A stretch of 44,353 nt of DNA from Pseudomonas sp. PB120 (GCF_009761815.1 NZ_RWIN01000081.1:1-44353); one strand, 5' to 3'. Counted from the stretch's first letter, positions 25,717-35,605 are shown. Notes: generated by a model not told the origin, from the sequence alone. Made by a program: numbers and translations.

Positions 25717-26124
25717 TTACTGAATGATGAGGTTGTTGAACAACAAATCCTCAACCACAGGCTTGCCGGTCTCGTCATTCATGATTTGCTGGGTCTGCTT
25801 CAAAGCTTCCTGACGCAGTTTTTCCTTGGCCTCGACATTGTTCATCGCCTCGGTCGTCTGCTGGGCAAACAACGCCACCAGTTGATTGCGAATCAACGGC
25901 TCGTTGGCCTTGACCGCTTTGGTCGCCTCGTCGCCGGTCACCCGCAGCGCCACGTCAGCCTTGTAGACCTTGAGCTTGGGCGAACCATCCAGCCCATAGT
26001 TGCCTACAAACGGCGGGCTCAGGGTGATGTAGTTAACCTTCGGGGCTTCACCTTCTTTGGCTTCTTCAGCCACTGCTGCCACAGGCAGAGACAGGGCCAG
26101 CAACAACATGATCCACACTTTCAC
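25717..26124 (-). CDS. FliL-like flagellar basal body-associated protein
   Basis: The 135-residue protein has a short hydrophobic N terminus that reads as a signal peptide (KVWIMLLLALSLPVAAVAEE). A FliL-type domain follows (VNYITLSPPFVGNYGLDG, KVYKADVALRVTGDEA, EPLIRNQLVALFAQQTTEAM, ending PVVEDLLFNNLIIQ). The start is a GTG at 26124 with AAGGAG seven bases upstream; longer ATG-initiated readings lack a ribosome site and would bury the signal peptide. It is outside any flagellar gene cluster and shorter than canonical FliL, so it may be a paralogue with a different role. No partner gene is adjacent. Confidence 0.87.
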   Translation of the reverse strand: MKVWIMLLLALSLPVAAVAEEAKEGEAPKVNYITLSPPFVGNYGLDGSPKLKVYKADVALRVTGDEATKAVKANEPLIRNQLVALFAQQTTEAMNNVEAKEKLRQEALKQTQQIMNDETGKPVVEDLLFNNLIIQ

Positions 26125-26274
26125 AATTCGCTCCTTATCCGGTTTGCGGCCTAGCATAACGACCCGCCGCGCAAGCACAAGCTTATGGCTGACTATCAGG
26201 GTCGGGCATGCTCGTTGACCCATCGACTCACACACCTACACTTATCGGCCATCACTCCCAAAGGAATAGCCCTG

Positions 26275-27252
26275 ATGAAAGCCGTGCTGTGCAAAGCCTT
26301 CGGCCCTGCCGAATCGCTGGTGCTGGAAGACGTCGCCAGTCCTGTCGCGAAGAAGAACGAAATCCTGCTGGACGTGCACGCGGCCGGGGTGAATTTCCCG
26401 GACACGCTGATCATCGAGGGCAAATACCAGTTCAAACCACCGTTCCCGTTTTCCCCGGGCGGTGAAGCGGCTGGCGTGGTCAGCGCGGTGGGCGAAAAGG
26501 TCAGCCACTTGAAAGTTGGTGACCGGGTCATGGCGCTGACCGGCTGGGGCAGCTTCGCCGAACAGGTGGCTGTGCCGGGTTACAACGTCCTGCCGATCCC
26601 GCCGTCCATGGACTTCAACACCGCCGCGGCCTTCAGCATGACCTACGGCACCTCGATGCACGCACTCAAGCAACGGGGCAACCTGCAGCCAGGTGAAACC
26701 CTGCTGGTACTTGGTGCTTCCGGCGGTGTGGGCCTGGCTGCCGTGGAAATCGGCAAAGCCATGGGCGCCCGCGTCATCGCCGCCGCCAGCAGCGCCGAAA
26801 AACTCGCCGTGGCCAAGGCGGCCGGCGCCGATGAGCTGATCAACTACAGCGAAACCAGCCTCAAGGACGAAATCAAACGCCTGACCGACGGCCAGGGCGC
26901 CGATGTGATCTACGACCCGGTCGGCGGCGACCTCTTCGACCAGGCCATCCGCGCCATCGCCTGGAACGGCCGATTGCTGGTGGTCGGCTTTGCCAGTGGA
27001 CGCATCCCGGAATTCCCGGTCAACCTCGCACTGCTCAAGGGTGCAGCGGTGATCGGCGTGTTCTGGGGCTCGTTTGCCCAGCGCCAGCCGCAGGACAATG
27101 CCGCGAACTTCCAGCAGCTGTTTGGCTGGTTCGCCGAGGGCAAGCTGAAGCCGTTGGTGTCGCAGGTGTATCCGCTGAGTCATTCGGCACAGGCGATCAA
27201 TGATCTTGGGCAGCGCAAGGCGGTTGGCAAGGTTGTGGTTCAGGTTCGCTGA
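26275..27252 (+). CDS. NADPH:quinone oxidoreductase family protein (zinc-independent MDR)
   Basis: The 325-residue medium-chain reductase has an N-terminal GroES-like domain (MKAVLCKAFGPAESLVLEDV, VNFPDTLIIEGKYQFKPPFP) and a Rossmann domain with LLVLGASGGVGLAAVEIGKA and the AASSAEKLAVAKAAGADELI segment; the NADPH-type quinone reductase signature is clear. The zinc ligands of alcohol dehydrogenases are absent. AAGGAA precedes the ATG at 26275. Substrate (quinone, enone or acyl-CoA derivative) cannot be settled from sequence. The gene is single and ends at a strong bidirectional terminator. Confidence 0.92.
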   Translation: MKAVLCKAFGPAESLVLEDVASPVAKKNEILLDVHAAGVNFPDTLIIEGKYQFKPPFPFSPGGEAAGVVSAVGEKVSHLKVGDRVMALTGWGSFAEQVAVPGYNVLPIPPSMDFNTAAAFSMTYGTSMHALKQRGNLQPGETLLVLGASGGVGLAAVEIGKAMGARVIAAASSAEKLAVAKAAGADELINYSETSLKDEIKRLTDGQGADVIYDPVGGDLFDQAIRAIAWNGRLLVVGFASGRIPEFPVNLALLKGAAVIGVFWGSFAQRQPQDNAANFQQLFGWFAEGKLKPLVSQVYPLSHSAQAINDLGQRKAVGKVVVQVR

Positions 27253-27256
27253 GCCG

Positions 27257-27295
27257 AAAAAAAGCGGCCTGAACAGTGTTCAGGCCGCTTTCTTT
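27257..27295. terminator. Bidirectional intrinsic terminator
   Basis: Arms AAAGCGGCCTGAACA (27261-27275) and TGTTCAGGCCGCTTT (27277-27291) form a long GC-rich stem flanked by an A run on the left and T-rich sequence on the right. It serves the quinone oxidoreductase gene (+) and the convergent TonB-C-terminal-like gene (-). Confidence 0.9.
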
Positions 27296-27304
27296 ATCCG
27301 GGAG

Positions 27305-27913
27305 TTAAAACAAACTCCGAATGTCCGCTGGCACAAAAGTCATGAACCTGGAAACAGGACTGTTCATGCAGTGCCGGGCAATGGTCGGCACGCGTCTGTT
27401 CAGCTTGGCAATCATTGCAAGGCGCTGCTCGGACGACATCTGTTTCTGGAAGAAGCCACTCGATAGGTAAGCACGGGTGTAGTAAAACGCCGGCAAGTCG
27501 ACCCAGTCGGTATCCGATGTATTGACCAGTCCTTCGTTGACCTCGCGGCACTTCAGCGCTTTGAGCCACTGATGGGTATCGCTGGGCGCATCGAGGCCGA
27601 ACACCATCGGCGCGACCACTTCCTGCTCAGCAGGCTTGTCGCCCTCAACCTTCCACGGCTTGAACCGCCACTGCGCTATCGCGACGCGCGTTGCCTGGGC
27701 CAGATCAGGGTGATCGCTTTGCAGGATGCCGATCTTGCTGACTGAACCATCGGCATTGACCATGAACCGCACCCGAACATTACCGACTATCCCGGCGCGT
27801 GACAGCGCACTCGGATAAATGGGTTTGGGATTGAATTCGGGTATCAGAAACACTTCCTCGGCCTGCGCCCCCACAGACACAATTAACAAAAGCACATACG
27901 CCAACCACCGCAT
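27305..27913 (-). CDS. Secreted protein with TonB C-terminal-like domain
   Basis: The 202-residue protein starts with a signal peptide (MRWLAYVLLLIVSVGAQA, cut expected near residue 18). Immediately after comes a TonB C-terminal-type domain (about 25-95): PKPIYPSALSRAGIVGNVRV, MVNADGSVSKIGILQSDHPD, VAIAQWRFKPW. The last 100 residues, with conserved-looking Cys in KCREVN and RHCMNS, do not match anything I recognise. Unlike real TonB it has no N-terminal membrane anchor paired to ExbB/ExbD and no proline-rich spanner, so energy transduction is unlikely. A periplasmic binding or envelope role is more plausible. It is a single gene. Confidence 0.83.
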   Translation of the reverse strand: MRWLAYVLLLIVSVGAQAEEVFLIPEFNPKPIYPSALSRAGIVGNVRVRFMVNADGSVSKIGILQSDHPDLAQATRVAIAQWRFKPWKVEGDKPAEQEVVAPMVFGLDAPSDTHQWLKALKCREVNEGLVNTSDTDWVDLPAFYYTRAYLSSGFFQKQMSSEQRLAMIAKLNRRVPTIARHCMNSPVSRFMTFVPADIRSLF

Positions 27914-28136
27914 AACCCCTCCCCTTCACACCGATTTGCCAAACCTGGCATCAGTGCAAAAGGTTAAAGCTGCACGCCCCGGAACATAACGTCATGGCTT
28001 CCCATTCCACCGCGGGATATTTCTCAAAGCTGCGTCCTCCTGCGGACAAAAGAACGCAAGAAAGGGTCGATAGGCAGATTTCCTACACAGCCCTTCACCT
28101 GCGTCTGAGAGGGGCCTCGTGGTAGGGCGGATTTTG

Positions 28137-28802
28137 TTACTGGTCGGCATGTGCCTGATCAGGTCTGAATTTGCAACGCTTGAGCCGCGCCTCCAGATTC
28201 CGGTCCGGCATGGCGTGGCTGCGCAAGGCATTGGCAGTCTGCTCGACATAATCGCGCGTCGTGCCATAACGCCCGCAAGCATTTTCAAACACGTGGCTCA
28301 GCACATGATCCGGCAAGTTGCCGGCATAGCTGGGCAAGTGCCGCTCCAATACAAATCCCAACGCCTGAACCTGACTCCCGTCTTCGAGACGACAGTTGAG
28401 CCAGTGCGGACGATAGGAAGGGAATGGCATTTCGCGTTGCCACAAGGCGTAGAGCGAAGCGTCGAGTTGTTCTTCGGGCAAGCGATACGCGAAACCGCTG
28501 CAAGAACCGCCGCGGTCCAGGCCAAACACCAGACCTGGCACCTCCGGCGTGCCACGATGCTCGTGAGACCACAGGTACAAACCGCGATGGTAGCCGTGCA
28601 CTCGACCGCGAACCCGTTCAACGGCCGCGCATTCAGGACGCCAGATCAGCGAGCCATAAGCAAACAGCCAGACCGGCCCACCTTTGTGGCGCGCCATGGT
28701 CGACTGCATCGAGCTGAGCAATTGTTCGTGCGTAAGCTGCGGCCCAAGATCGAGTCGCGGAGGGTAAGGCTGGTTCAGAAAAGCAGTTTCAATGGCACTC
28801 AT
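28137..28802 (-). CDS. chaC: ChaC family gamma-glutamylcyclotransferase
   Basis: The 221-residue protein degrades glutathione to 5-oxoproline and Cys-Gly in characterised ChaC members. Motifs are Y49GSLIW (substrate-binding loop), RGRVHGYHRGLYLWS, GLDRGGSCSGFAYRLPEEQL and the catalytic Glu, most likely E124 in YALWQREMPFPSY. The C terminus holds HVFENACGRYGTTRDYVEQT. Length is typical. The gene is single, with AT-rich sequence upstream, and there is a 223-bp gap downstream in which I see no gene. Confidence 0.93.
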   Translation of the reverse strand: MSAIETAFLNQPYPPRLDLGPQLTHEQLLSSMQSTMARHKGGPVWLFAYGSLIWRPECAAVERVRGRVHGYHRGLYLWSHEHRGTPEVPGLVFGLDRGGSCSGFAYRLPEEQLDASLYALWQREMPFPSYRPHWLNCRLEDGSQVQALGFVLERHLPSYAGNLPDHVLSHVFENACGRYGTTRDYVEQTANALRSHAMPDRNLEARLKRCKFRPDQAHADQ

Positions 28803-28819
28803 GGCGAATAGCGTTCAGC

Positions 28820-28990
28820 TCCCCGCGGGTAAACAGTTACTTAATAGAACGCACCGCTGTAACAATAAGGCACATATGTTTTAAGGCAATTTAAATGCCA
28901 TGGCACAGTTATTAAATAATGGCTTGGCTGAGATATAACCTACCGGTATTTATATAAATGTATAAATACCGATCGGCTATAAAGAGAGTT
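28820..28990. other. AT-rich intergenic island with inverted repeats
   Basis: The 309-bp gap between chaC and the flavoreductase gene holds a 170-bp stretch far richer in A and T than its surroundings, with no open frame above 20 codons. It contains a perfect 11-bp inverted repeat CGGTATTTATA / TATAAATACCG (28944-28971, 6-base loop) and the 10-bp palindrome TGCCATGGCA (28896-28905). The rest of the gap is a REPIN. The chaC promoter must lie in the left part. Any protein bound by these sites is unknown. Confidence 0.6.
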
Positions 28991-29003
28991 ATAACGGCGA
29001 ACC

Positions 29004-29102
29004 TGTAGGAGCGAGCTCGCTCGCGATGGACGCCAACGATGACGCGTACACCCGGATGAACGCGGTGTCCTTGCCTCCATCGCGAGCGAGCTCGCTCCTA
29101 CA
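29004..29102. repeat. REPIN, family B, long-spacer variant
   Basis: Arms TGTAGGAGCGAGCTCGCTCG and CGAGCGAGCTCGCTCCTACA enclose a spacer of about 55 bases starting GATGGACGCCAACGATGACG, closely matching the REPIN at 23196. It sits 10 bp beyond the stop codon of the flavoreductase gene and is probably the 3' end of the ubiD operon message. Confidence 0.88.
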
Positions 29103-29111
29103 AGGAAAATG

Positions 29112-30077
29112 TCATCTCGGCGCGTAGGCAAAAACGTCGGCACGCATCTGATGCGCATCCATCCCCGCTTCGACCAACGCGTCCAGCGTGCCGTAGACCA
29201 TCGCCGGGGAGCCACTGGCGTACACATGCAGTGCCTTCAGGTCCGGGAAGTCCTCGCACACCGCCTCATGCAACATGCCGCAACGCCCCTGCCAGCCGCA
29301 TTGGTCGCTGACGACTTTATGCAGGAACAGATTGGGCAGTTTCAACCACTCATCCCAATGCTCGATTTCATAAAAATCTTCAGGACGGCGCACGCCCCAG
29401 TACAGGTGCACCGGGTGCTTGAAGCCTGTGGCGCGGCAATGCTCGATCAAACTGTGGATCTGCCCCATGCCCGTGCCAGCGGCGATCAGTACCAGCGGCC
29501 CATCCGGCAATTCCGCCAGGTGGGTATCACCGAATGGCAGTTCGATGCGCACCAGGGGGTTGCGCTGCAGTTGTTCGATCAGGCTCAGCGCACTGTTTTC
29601 GCGCGCCAGCACGTGTATTTCAAGATCTCGTCCGCCGTGTGGGGCCGAGGCCAGGGAGAACGCTGATTTCTCGCCGTTCTCACGCTCGATCATCAAATAC
29701 TGACCGGCGTGATAACGCGGTGGTTTGCCGGCCGGCGCTCGCAGGCGCACGCGCCAGGTGTCCCCGCCGACGTCCCTGCATTCAATGACCTGACACGACA
29801 CACCGCGCACCGGCAACTCTCCCAGCGCGAGCACGCCATCCCACAGCACAATGCAGTCTTCCAGCGGCTCTGCTATGCAAGTGTAGAACTCGCCATGGTC
29901 GCGCACACCGCCTTGCTGTTCGATCCGTCCTTCCACCAGCAGGGCGGCGCACACATGGCAATTGCCGTTGCGGCAGCTTTGCGGGCATTCATAGCCCAGG
30001 CGCCGCGCGCCATCGAGAATCCGCTCGCCGGGCAGAATGTCCAGTACGGCGCCGGAGGGCTGCAAAGTTACACGCAT
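29112..30077 (-). CDS. 2Fe-2S/FAD/NAD(P)H oxidoreductase (CDP-6-deoxyglucoseen reductase-like)
   Basis: The 321-residue reductase is built of three modules. A plant-type ferredoxin domain (about 1-90) holds the cluster ligands in CRNGNCHVC (CX4CX2C) and a later Cys in YTCIAE. An FAD-binding barrel follows (YHAGQYLMIERENGEKSAFS with RxxS-type FSLAS), then an NAD(P)H domain (LIAAGTGMGQIHSLIEH). Its ATG shares an A with the ubiD stop codon (TGATG), so it is translated in step with ubiD. In E. coli the flavin reductase gene fre lies next to ubiD, and a similar job, providing reduced flavin or electrons for the UbiD/UbiX chemistry, is a reasonable inference. Confidence 0.9.
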   Translation of the reverse strand: MRVTLQPSGAVLDILPGERILDGARRLGYECPQSCRNGNCHVCAALLVEGRIEQQGGVRDHGEFYTCIAEPLEDCIVLWDGVLALGELPVRGVSCQVIECRDVGGDTWRVRLRAPAGKPPRYHAGQYLMIERENGEKSAFSLASAPHGGRDLEIHVLARENSALSLIEQLQRNPLVRIELPFGDTHLAELPDGPLVLIAAGTGMGQIHSLIEHCRATGFKHPVHLYWGVRRPEDFYEIEHWDEWLKLPNLFLHKVVSDQCGWQGRCGMLHEAVCEDFPDLKALHVYASGSPAMVYGTLDALVEAGMDAHQMRADVFAYAPR

Positions 30078-31543
30078 CAATCTATTCCTAACTGGTTCCA
30101 GATGGCATCGATCCGCTGAGTAACGGCATCGTCCTTGACGATGACCCGACCCCACTCGCGCGTGGTTTCGCCCGGCCATTTATGCGTGGCATCGAGCCCC
30201 ATCTTCGACCCCAGTCCGGAAACCGGCGAGGCAAAGTCCAGGTAGTCGATCGGCGTGTTGTCGATCATCACCGTGTCGCGCTTGGGGTCCATGCGCGTGG
30301 TGATGGCCCAGATCACGTCGTTCCAGTCGCGCGCGTTGATATCGTCGTCGGTGACGATAACGAACTTGGTGTACATGAACTGTCGCAAAAACGACCAGAC
30401 ACCGAGCATTACCCGCTTGGCATGGCCGGGATACGACTTCTTCATGGTCACGATGGCCATGCGATACGAGCAGCCTTCGGGCGGCAGGTAGAAGTCGGTG
30501 ATCTCCGGGAACTGCTTCTGCAGGATCGGCACGAACACTTCGTTCAGCGCCACGCCGAGAATCGCCGGCTCATCCGGCGGACGGCCGGTGTAGGTGCTGT
30601 GGTAGATCGGTTTGATCCGATGGGTGATGCGCTCGACGGTGAACACCGGGAAGCTGTCGACTTCGTTGTAGTAACCGGTGTGGTCGCCGTACGGGCCTTC
30701 GTCGGCCATTTCGCCCGGGTGGATCACGCCTTCGAGGATGATCTCGGCGGTGGCCGGCACTTGCAGGTCGTTGCCGCGGCATTTCACCAGTTCGGTGCGA
30801 TTGCCGCGCAGCAAACCGGCGAAGGCGTATTCGGAGAGGCTGTCCGGAACTGGCGTCACGGCACCGAGGATGGTCGCCGGATCAGCACCCAGCGCCACGG
30901 ACACCGGGAACGGCTGGCCCGGATGCTTCTCGCTCCACTCGCGGTAATCCAGCGCGCCGCCACGGTGGCTGAGCCAACGCATGATGACCTTGTTGCGGCC
31001 GATCACTTGCTGGCGATAGATGCCGAGGTTCTGACGATCCTTGTTCGGACCTTTGGTGACGGTCAGCCCCCAGGTGATCAGCGGGCCAACGTCGCCAGGC
31101 CAGCAGGTCTGCACGGGCAACATCGCCAGGTCTACGTCGTCGCCTTCGATGACCACTTCCTGGCAGACCGCGTCTTTGACGACTTTCGGCGCCATGGCGA
31201 TGATCTTGCGGAAGATCGGCAGTTTCGACCAGGCGTCTTTCAGGCCCTTGGGCGGTTCGGGCTCCTTGAGGAACGCCAGCAACTTGCCGATCTCGCGCAG
31301 CTCGCTGACCGACTCGGCGCCCATGCCCATGGCGACCCGCTCGGGGGTGCCGAACAGGTTGCCGAGCACCGGGATGTCGTACCCGGTAGGCTTTTCGAAC
31401 AACAGCGCCGGGCCTTTTGCCCGCAGCGTGCGATCACAGACTTCGGTCATCTCCAGCACGGGAGACACGGGGATCTGGATGCGTTTCAACTCTCCGCGCT
31501 GCTCAAGCTGCTGCACGAAATCCCGAAGATCCTTGAATTTCAT
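30077..31543 (-). CDS. ubiD: 4-hydroxy-3-polyprenylbenzoate decarboxylase
   Basis: This prenylated-FMN-dependent enzyme removes the carboxyl group from the prenylated hydroxybenzoate ring in ubiquinone synthesis. The 488-residue protein matches E. coli UbiD from [20 protein letters not shown] onward, with [33 protein letters not shown], the cofactor/active-site segment [19 protein letters not shown] and [24 protein letters not shown] four codons upstream is a possible start, but the ATG at 31543 matches the family N terminus. The flavin prenyltransferase UbiX is not in the window. The downstream reductase overlaps by one base. Confidence 0.96.
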   Translation of the reverse strand: MKFKDLRDFVQQLEQRGELKRIQIPVSPVLEMTEVCDRTLRAKGPALLFEKPTGYDIPVLGNLFGTPERVAMGMGAESVSELREIGKLLAFLKEPEPPKGLKDAWSKLPIFRKIIAMAPKVVKDAVCQEVVIEGDDVDLAMLPVQTCWPGDVGPLITWGLTVTKGPNKDRQNLGIYRQQVIGRNKVIMRWLSHRGGALDYREWSEKHPGQPFPVSVALGADPATILGAVTPVPDSLSEYAFAGLLRGNRTELVKCRGNDLQVPATAEIILEGVIHPGEMADEGPYGDHTGYYNEVDSFPVFTVERITHRIKPIYHSTYTGRPPDEPAILGVALNEVFVPILQKQFPEITDFYLPPEGCSYRMAIVTMKKSYPGHAKRVMLGVWSFLRQFMYTKFVIVTDDDINARDWNDVIWAITTRMDPKRDTVMIDNTPIDYLDFASPVSGLGSKMGLDATHKWPGETTREWGRVIVKDDAVTQRIDAIWNQLGID

Positions 31544-31623
31544 TGATGATGGCACCCGTAAAATAGGCGTACATCCTACCTGCTCTGGCGGCCAAACAGC
31601 AGCCTGTCAGTGCCCTGCGCCGA

Positions 31624-33579
31624 TCAATTTTGACTCGTGTCCTGCAACACCGGGGTAAACAGCGAGCTCAATCTGGCACTGCCGACGTCCGACAGGTGAT
31701 CCTCATCCCGGTACTGCGAATGACCGTTGACTTCGATGTTGCAGATACCGTGCGAGCACATCAGCGGCGTCGGGTCGATGACATGCACGCCCGGGTCCGC
31801 AGCGCTCATCGAGTCGAACAAAGCACTGAGAAAGTGCTGCCGTGCCAAGTGTTCCTCGAGCGGGCGCCCCAGCCCTTCGACCGACCCGCCAATTCGGGCC
31901 AGGCTCGTCAGGCGAGCCACGCTGCCCTTGCGCTGCAGCGGTACTTCCTTGAACAACCAGACTTGCGCACCCGCCTCCCGCAACGCCGCCACCCGCGCCT
32001 TGAGCCCGGCAGCCATGCGCTGCTCGGCCTGAGCTGTATTGTCGTGTTCGTTGAGCAGCACTTTTTTATCGCCGTCTTCACGACCGTAGACGTTAAGGCT
32101 CCAGTTGGAGGCCAGCACCACGTCCTTGATCTTCAGACTGCGCACGCGCTCCATTGTCCGTTCGTTGAAATCGTTGCAGCGCGGGCGCTGATCGTCGCTG
32201 AGCACCGGCGAACAGGCACTCATGCTGTACAACCACACGGGGTGGCCTTCGACCTGGGCGTTGTGTTCGATGGCCGGCAACAGCGCCGCGGCATGGCTGT
32301 CGCCCCAGAACATCTTCGTCGGTGCACCTGCGGTGGTGCCGCCGACCAGGCACGCCTTGTCCAGATTCTTGTCCGAGGTCACCAACATGCAGTTCATCTG
32401 CCCGGCCTTCCAGTCCCGTGACTCGGCGAATTCCTGCGCCTTGCCGGTCAAACGCTGCGGAACGCCATCGGCCGATCGCACGGCCGTGCCGATGACGCCC
32501 AGGGCCGCCATCGCCAGCAAACCACTCGCCAGCACGGGTATGCGCCCCGCCAGCACGCGCTTTTCGCGGAACGGAAGCTCGACGAAGCGATAACTCAGCC
32601 ACCCAAGGCCCAGCGCCAGTCCAATCCAGCCCGCCGCTTCCGCTGGCCCGATACCGTCGATCGAGATGGCATTGGCGTAGACAAAGACCGGCCAGTGCCA
32701 CAGGTACAGGGAGTAGGAGATCAGGCCGACCCACACCATCGCGCGGGCACTCAACAGCTTGCCGACCCATGTCGAACCCTGGCCGCCCGACCAGATCATG
32801 GCGGTCGCCCCAAGTACCGGCAGTAATGCCGCCCAGCCCGGGAATACCGTGGATTTGTTGAAGGTGAAGACGGCAACAAGGACGGCGACTAATCCGGCCA
32901 GTCCTACAGACTGATACAGCCACGGCCGCACAGGCTGCCGAGGTGCGGGCAGAACAGCCAGCATCGCACCGCACAGCAATTCCCAGGCGCGGGTTGGCAA
33001 CGAGAAGAACGCCACATCAGGCTTGTTATGGATGGAAGTAATGTTCAGCCCGAATGAAACCAGCAGCACGGCAAACAACATCCAGCGCCAATGACGAACA
33101 TGGCGCATCAACAACGCCATCAACAGCGGAAAGAAAATGTAGTACTGCTCTTCAACGGCCAGCGACCAGGTATGAAGCAGCGGCTTCAACTCGGAGGCCG
33201 GCTGGAAGTAGCCGTCCTCGCGCATGAACAGAACGTTCGACGCAAAAAATGCCTGATAACGGACCGTCCGCCCCAGTTCCGCGAAGTCCTTGGGGGTCAG
33301 CAACAGCCAGCCGAACGCCAGCGCCACCAGCAACACCACGCTCAACGCCGGAATGATGCGCCGGGCACGCCGCGCCCAGAAATCAACGAAGCTGAAACGC
33401 TGCGCGCTGATCTCACGGAACAGGATGGAGGTAATCAGGAAACCGGAAATGACGAAGAAGACATCAACGCCGACAAAGCCACCGCTGAACGTGCTGAACC
33501 CGAAGTGAAACAACACGACCGGAATAACGGCCAGAGCCCGTAAACCATCGATATCACGGCGATTGCCAAACGTATGCAT
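31624..33579 (-). CDS. OafA-type acyltransferase with C-terminal SGNH domain
   Basis: The 651-residue membrane enzyme probably O-acetylates a cell-surface polysaccharide. The N-terminal acyltransferase-3 domain (about 1-350, roughly ten membrane segments) opens with RRDIDGLRALAVIPVVLFHF, holding the R/D/R pattern and active-site H25, then GGFVGVDVFFVISGFLI. The C-terminal periplasmic SGNH domain has block I GDSH with S428 and the D625-x-x-H628 pair in DEDHLSDVG. Fused AT3-SGNH proteins are known O-antigen and peptidoglycan acetylases. GAGGGG precedes the ATG. It is not in a visible O-antigen cluster, and the acceptor glycan is unknown. Confidence 0.92.
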   Translation of the reverse strand: MHTFGNRRDIDGLRALAVIPVVLFHFGFSTFSGGFVGVDVFFVISGFLITSILFREISAQRFSFVDFWARRARRIIPALSVVLLVALAFGWLLLTPKDFAELGRTVRYQAFFASNVLFMREDGYFQPASELKPLLHTWSLAVEEQYYIFFPLLMALLMRHVRHWRWMLFAVLLVSFGLNITSIHNKPDVAFFSLPTRAWELLCGAMLAVLPAPRQPVRPWLYQSVGLAGLVAVLVAVFTFNKSTVFPGWAALLPVLGATAMIWSGGQGSTWVGKLLSARAMVWVGLISYSLYLWHWPVFVYANAISIDGIGPAEAAGWIGLALGLGWLSYRFVELPFREKRVLAGRIPVLASGLLAMAALGVIGTAVRSADGVPQRLTGKAQEFAESRDWKAGQMNCMLVTSDKNLDKACLVGGTTAGAPTKMFWGDSHAAALLPAIEHNAQVEGHPVWLYSMSACSPVLSDDQRPRCNDFNERTMERVRSLKIKDVVLASNWSLNVYGREDGDKKVLLNEHDNTAQAEQRMAAGLKARVAALREAGAQVWLFKEVPLQRKGSVARLTSLARIGGSVEGLGRPLEEHLARQHFLSALFDSMSAADPGVHVIDPTPLMCSHGICNIEVNGHSQYRDEDHLSDVGSARLSSLFTPVLQDTSQN

Positions 33580-33679
33580 GACGCCCCTCTGTCAGCGGGC
33601 GGTGCCGCCCTTGGAATGGGCGCCAGTTTACGTGGCGTATGTATCCGGATACAAATATCTCGATACCGATTTCGCGCGC

Positions 33680-33712
33680 AAAAAAAAGAGCGCCCTTTTC
33701 GGGGGCGCTCTT
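33680..33712 (-). terminator. Intrinsic terminator downstream of rho
   Basis: Arms AAGAGCGCCC / GGGCGCTCTT flank a 7-base loop; on the minus strand this is followed by a run of eight T (A run 33680-33687). It lies 19 bp after the rho stop codon. Confidence 0.9.
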
Positions 33713-33730
33713 GTTCAAGCGTAACTCGTC

Positions 33731-34990
<1,260 letters not shown>

Positions 34991-35013
34991 ATAGGAATGA
35001 CGTAATCATTTAT

Positions 35014-35044
35014 GGAGGGGGGGAAATTAAGCTTTTGGCTTAAT
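35014..35044 (-). promoter_or_regulatory. C-rich run and hairpin in the rho leader
   Basis: In the rho mRNA, an ATTAAGC / GCTTAAT stem (35026-35044, 5-base loop) is followed by TTTCCCCCCCTCC and then the start codon about 24 bases later, with no purine-rich ribosome site. C-rich leader RNA is the preferred Rho ligand, and rho is autoregulated in E. coli, so a feedback element is possible. Confidence 0.35.
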
Positions 35045-35188
35045 GAGGCCGCGCCGCAGAGAAGGCGACAGGATCGCGTACTTATTCGAAAAGGAGTGCG
35101 TCGGCGACGGCTAGCAGGGGGCAATGGAGAAACCAGTGCGGGGCCGAATGTACCACCTGAGTTTCGGAGCGTCTAGCCCTCAATAACG

Positions 35189-35219
35189 AAAAAGCCCCGC
35201 AATTTGCGGGGCCTTTTTT
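35189..35219. terminator. Bidirectional intrinsic terminator, downstream of trxA
   Basis: Arms GCCCCGCA / TGCGGGGC with a short loop are flanked by AAAAA on the left and TTTTTT on the right. It begins 20 bp past the trxA stop codon and isolates trxA from rho. Confidence 0.92.
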
Positions 35220-35239
35220 CGGACACTTTACTTCGACGC

Positions 35240-35569
35240 TTAGATGTTGGCGTCGAGGAAAGCAGCCAGTTGCGACTTCGACAGTGCGCCGACCTTGGTC
35301 GCTTCAACGTTGCCGTTCTTGAACAGCATCAGGGTCGGGATACCACGCACGCCATGCTTGGCCGGGGTTTCCTGGTTTTCGTCGATGTTCAGTTTGGCAA
35401 CGGTCAGCTTGCCTTTGTAGGTTTCAGCAATTTCGTCCAGAACAGGAGCGATCATTTTGCAAGGGCCGCACCATTCAGCCCAGTAGTCGACCAGTACAGC
35501 GCCTTCGGCCTTGAGTACATCGGCCTCGAAGCTAGCGTCGCTAACGTGTTTGATAAGATCGCTGCTCAT
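35240..35569 (-). CDS. trxA: Thioredoxin 1
   Basis: The 109-residue cytoplasmic disulfide reductase donates electrons to ribonucleotide reductase, PAPS reductase, methionine sulfoxide reductases and others. The active site is C34-G-P-C37 in [20 protein letters not shown], and the cis-proline is in [13 protein letters not shown]. Length and sequence are those of standard bacterial TrxA. GGAGACTTCC precedes the ATG. The trxA-then-rho order is conserved in many gammaproteobacteria; here each has its own terminator. Confidence 0.98.
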   Translation of the reverse strand: MSSDLIKHVSDASFEADVLKAEGAVLVDYWAEWCGPCKMIAPVLDEIAETYKGKLTVAKLNIDENQETPAKHGVRGIPTLMLFKNGNVEATKVGALSKSQLAAFLDANI

Positions 35570-35605
35570 GGAAGTCTCCAGGTTGTAAGCAAAAAAACGT
35601 GGCCC

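Noticed and set aside
27914..28136. 223-bp gap between the TonB-like gene and chaC searched for a small gene or RNA
   Set aside because: No frame with a ribosome site, no strong hairpin and no known RNA motif was seen.
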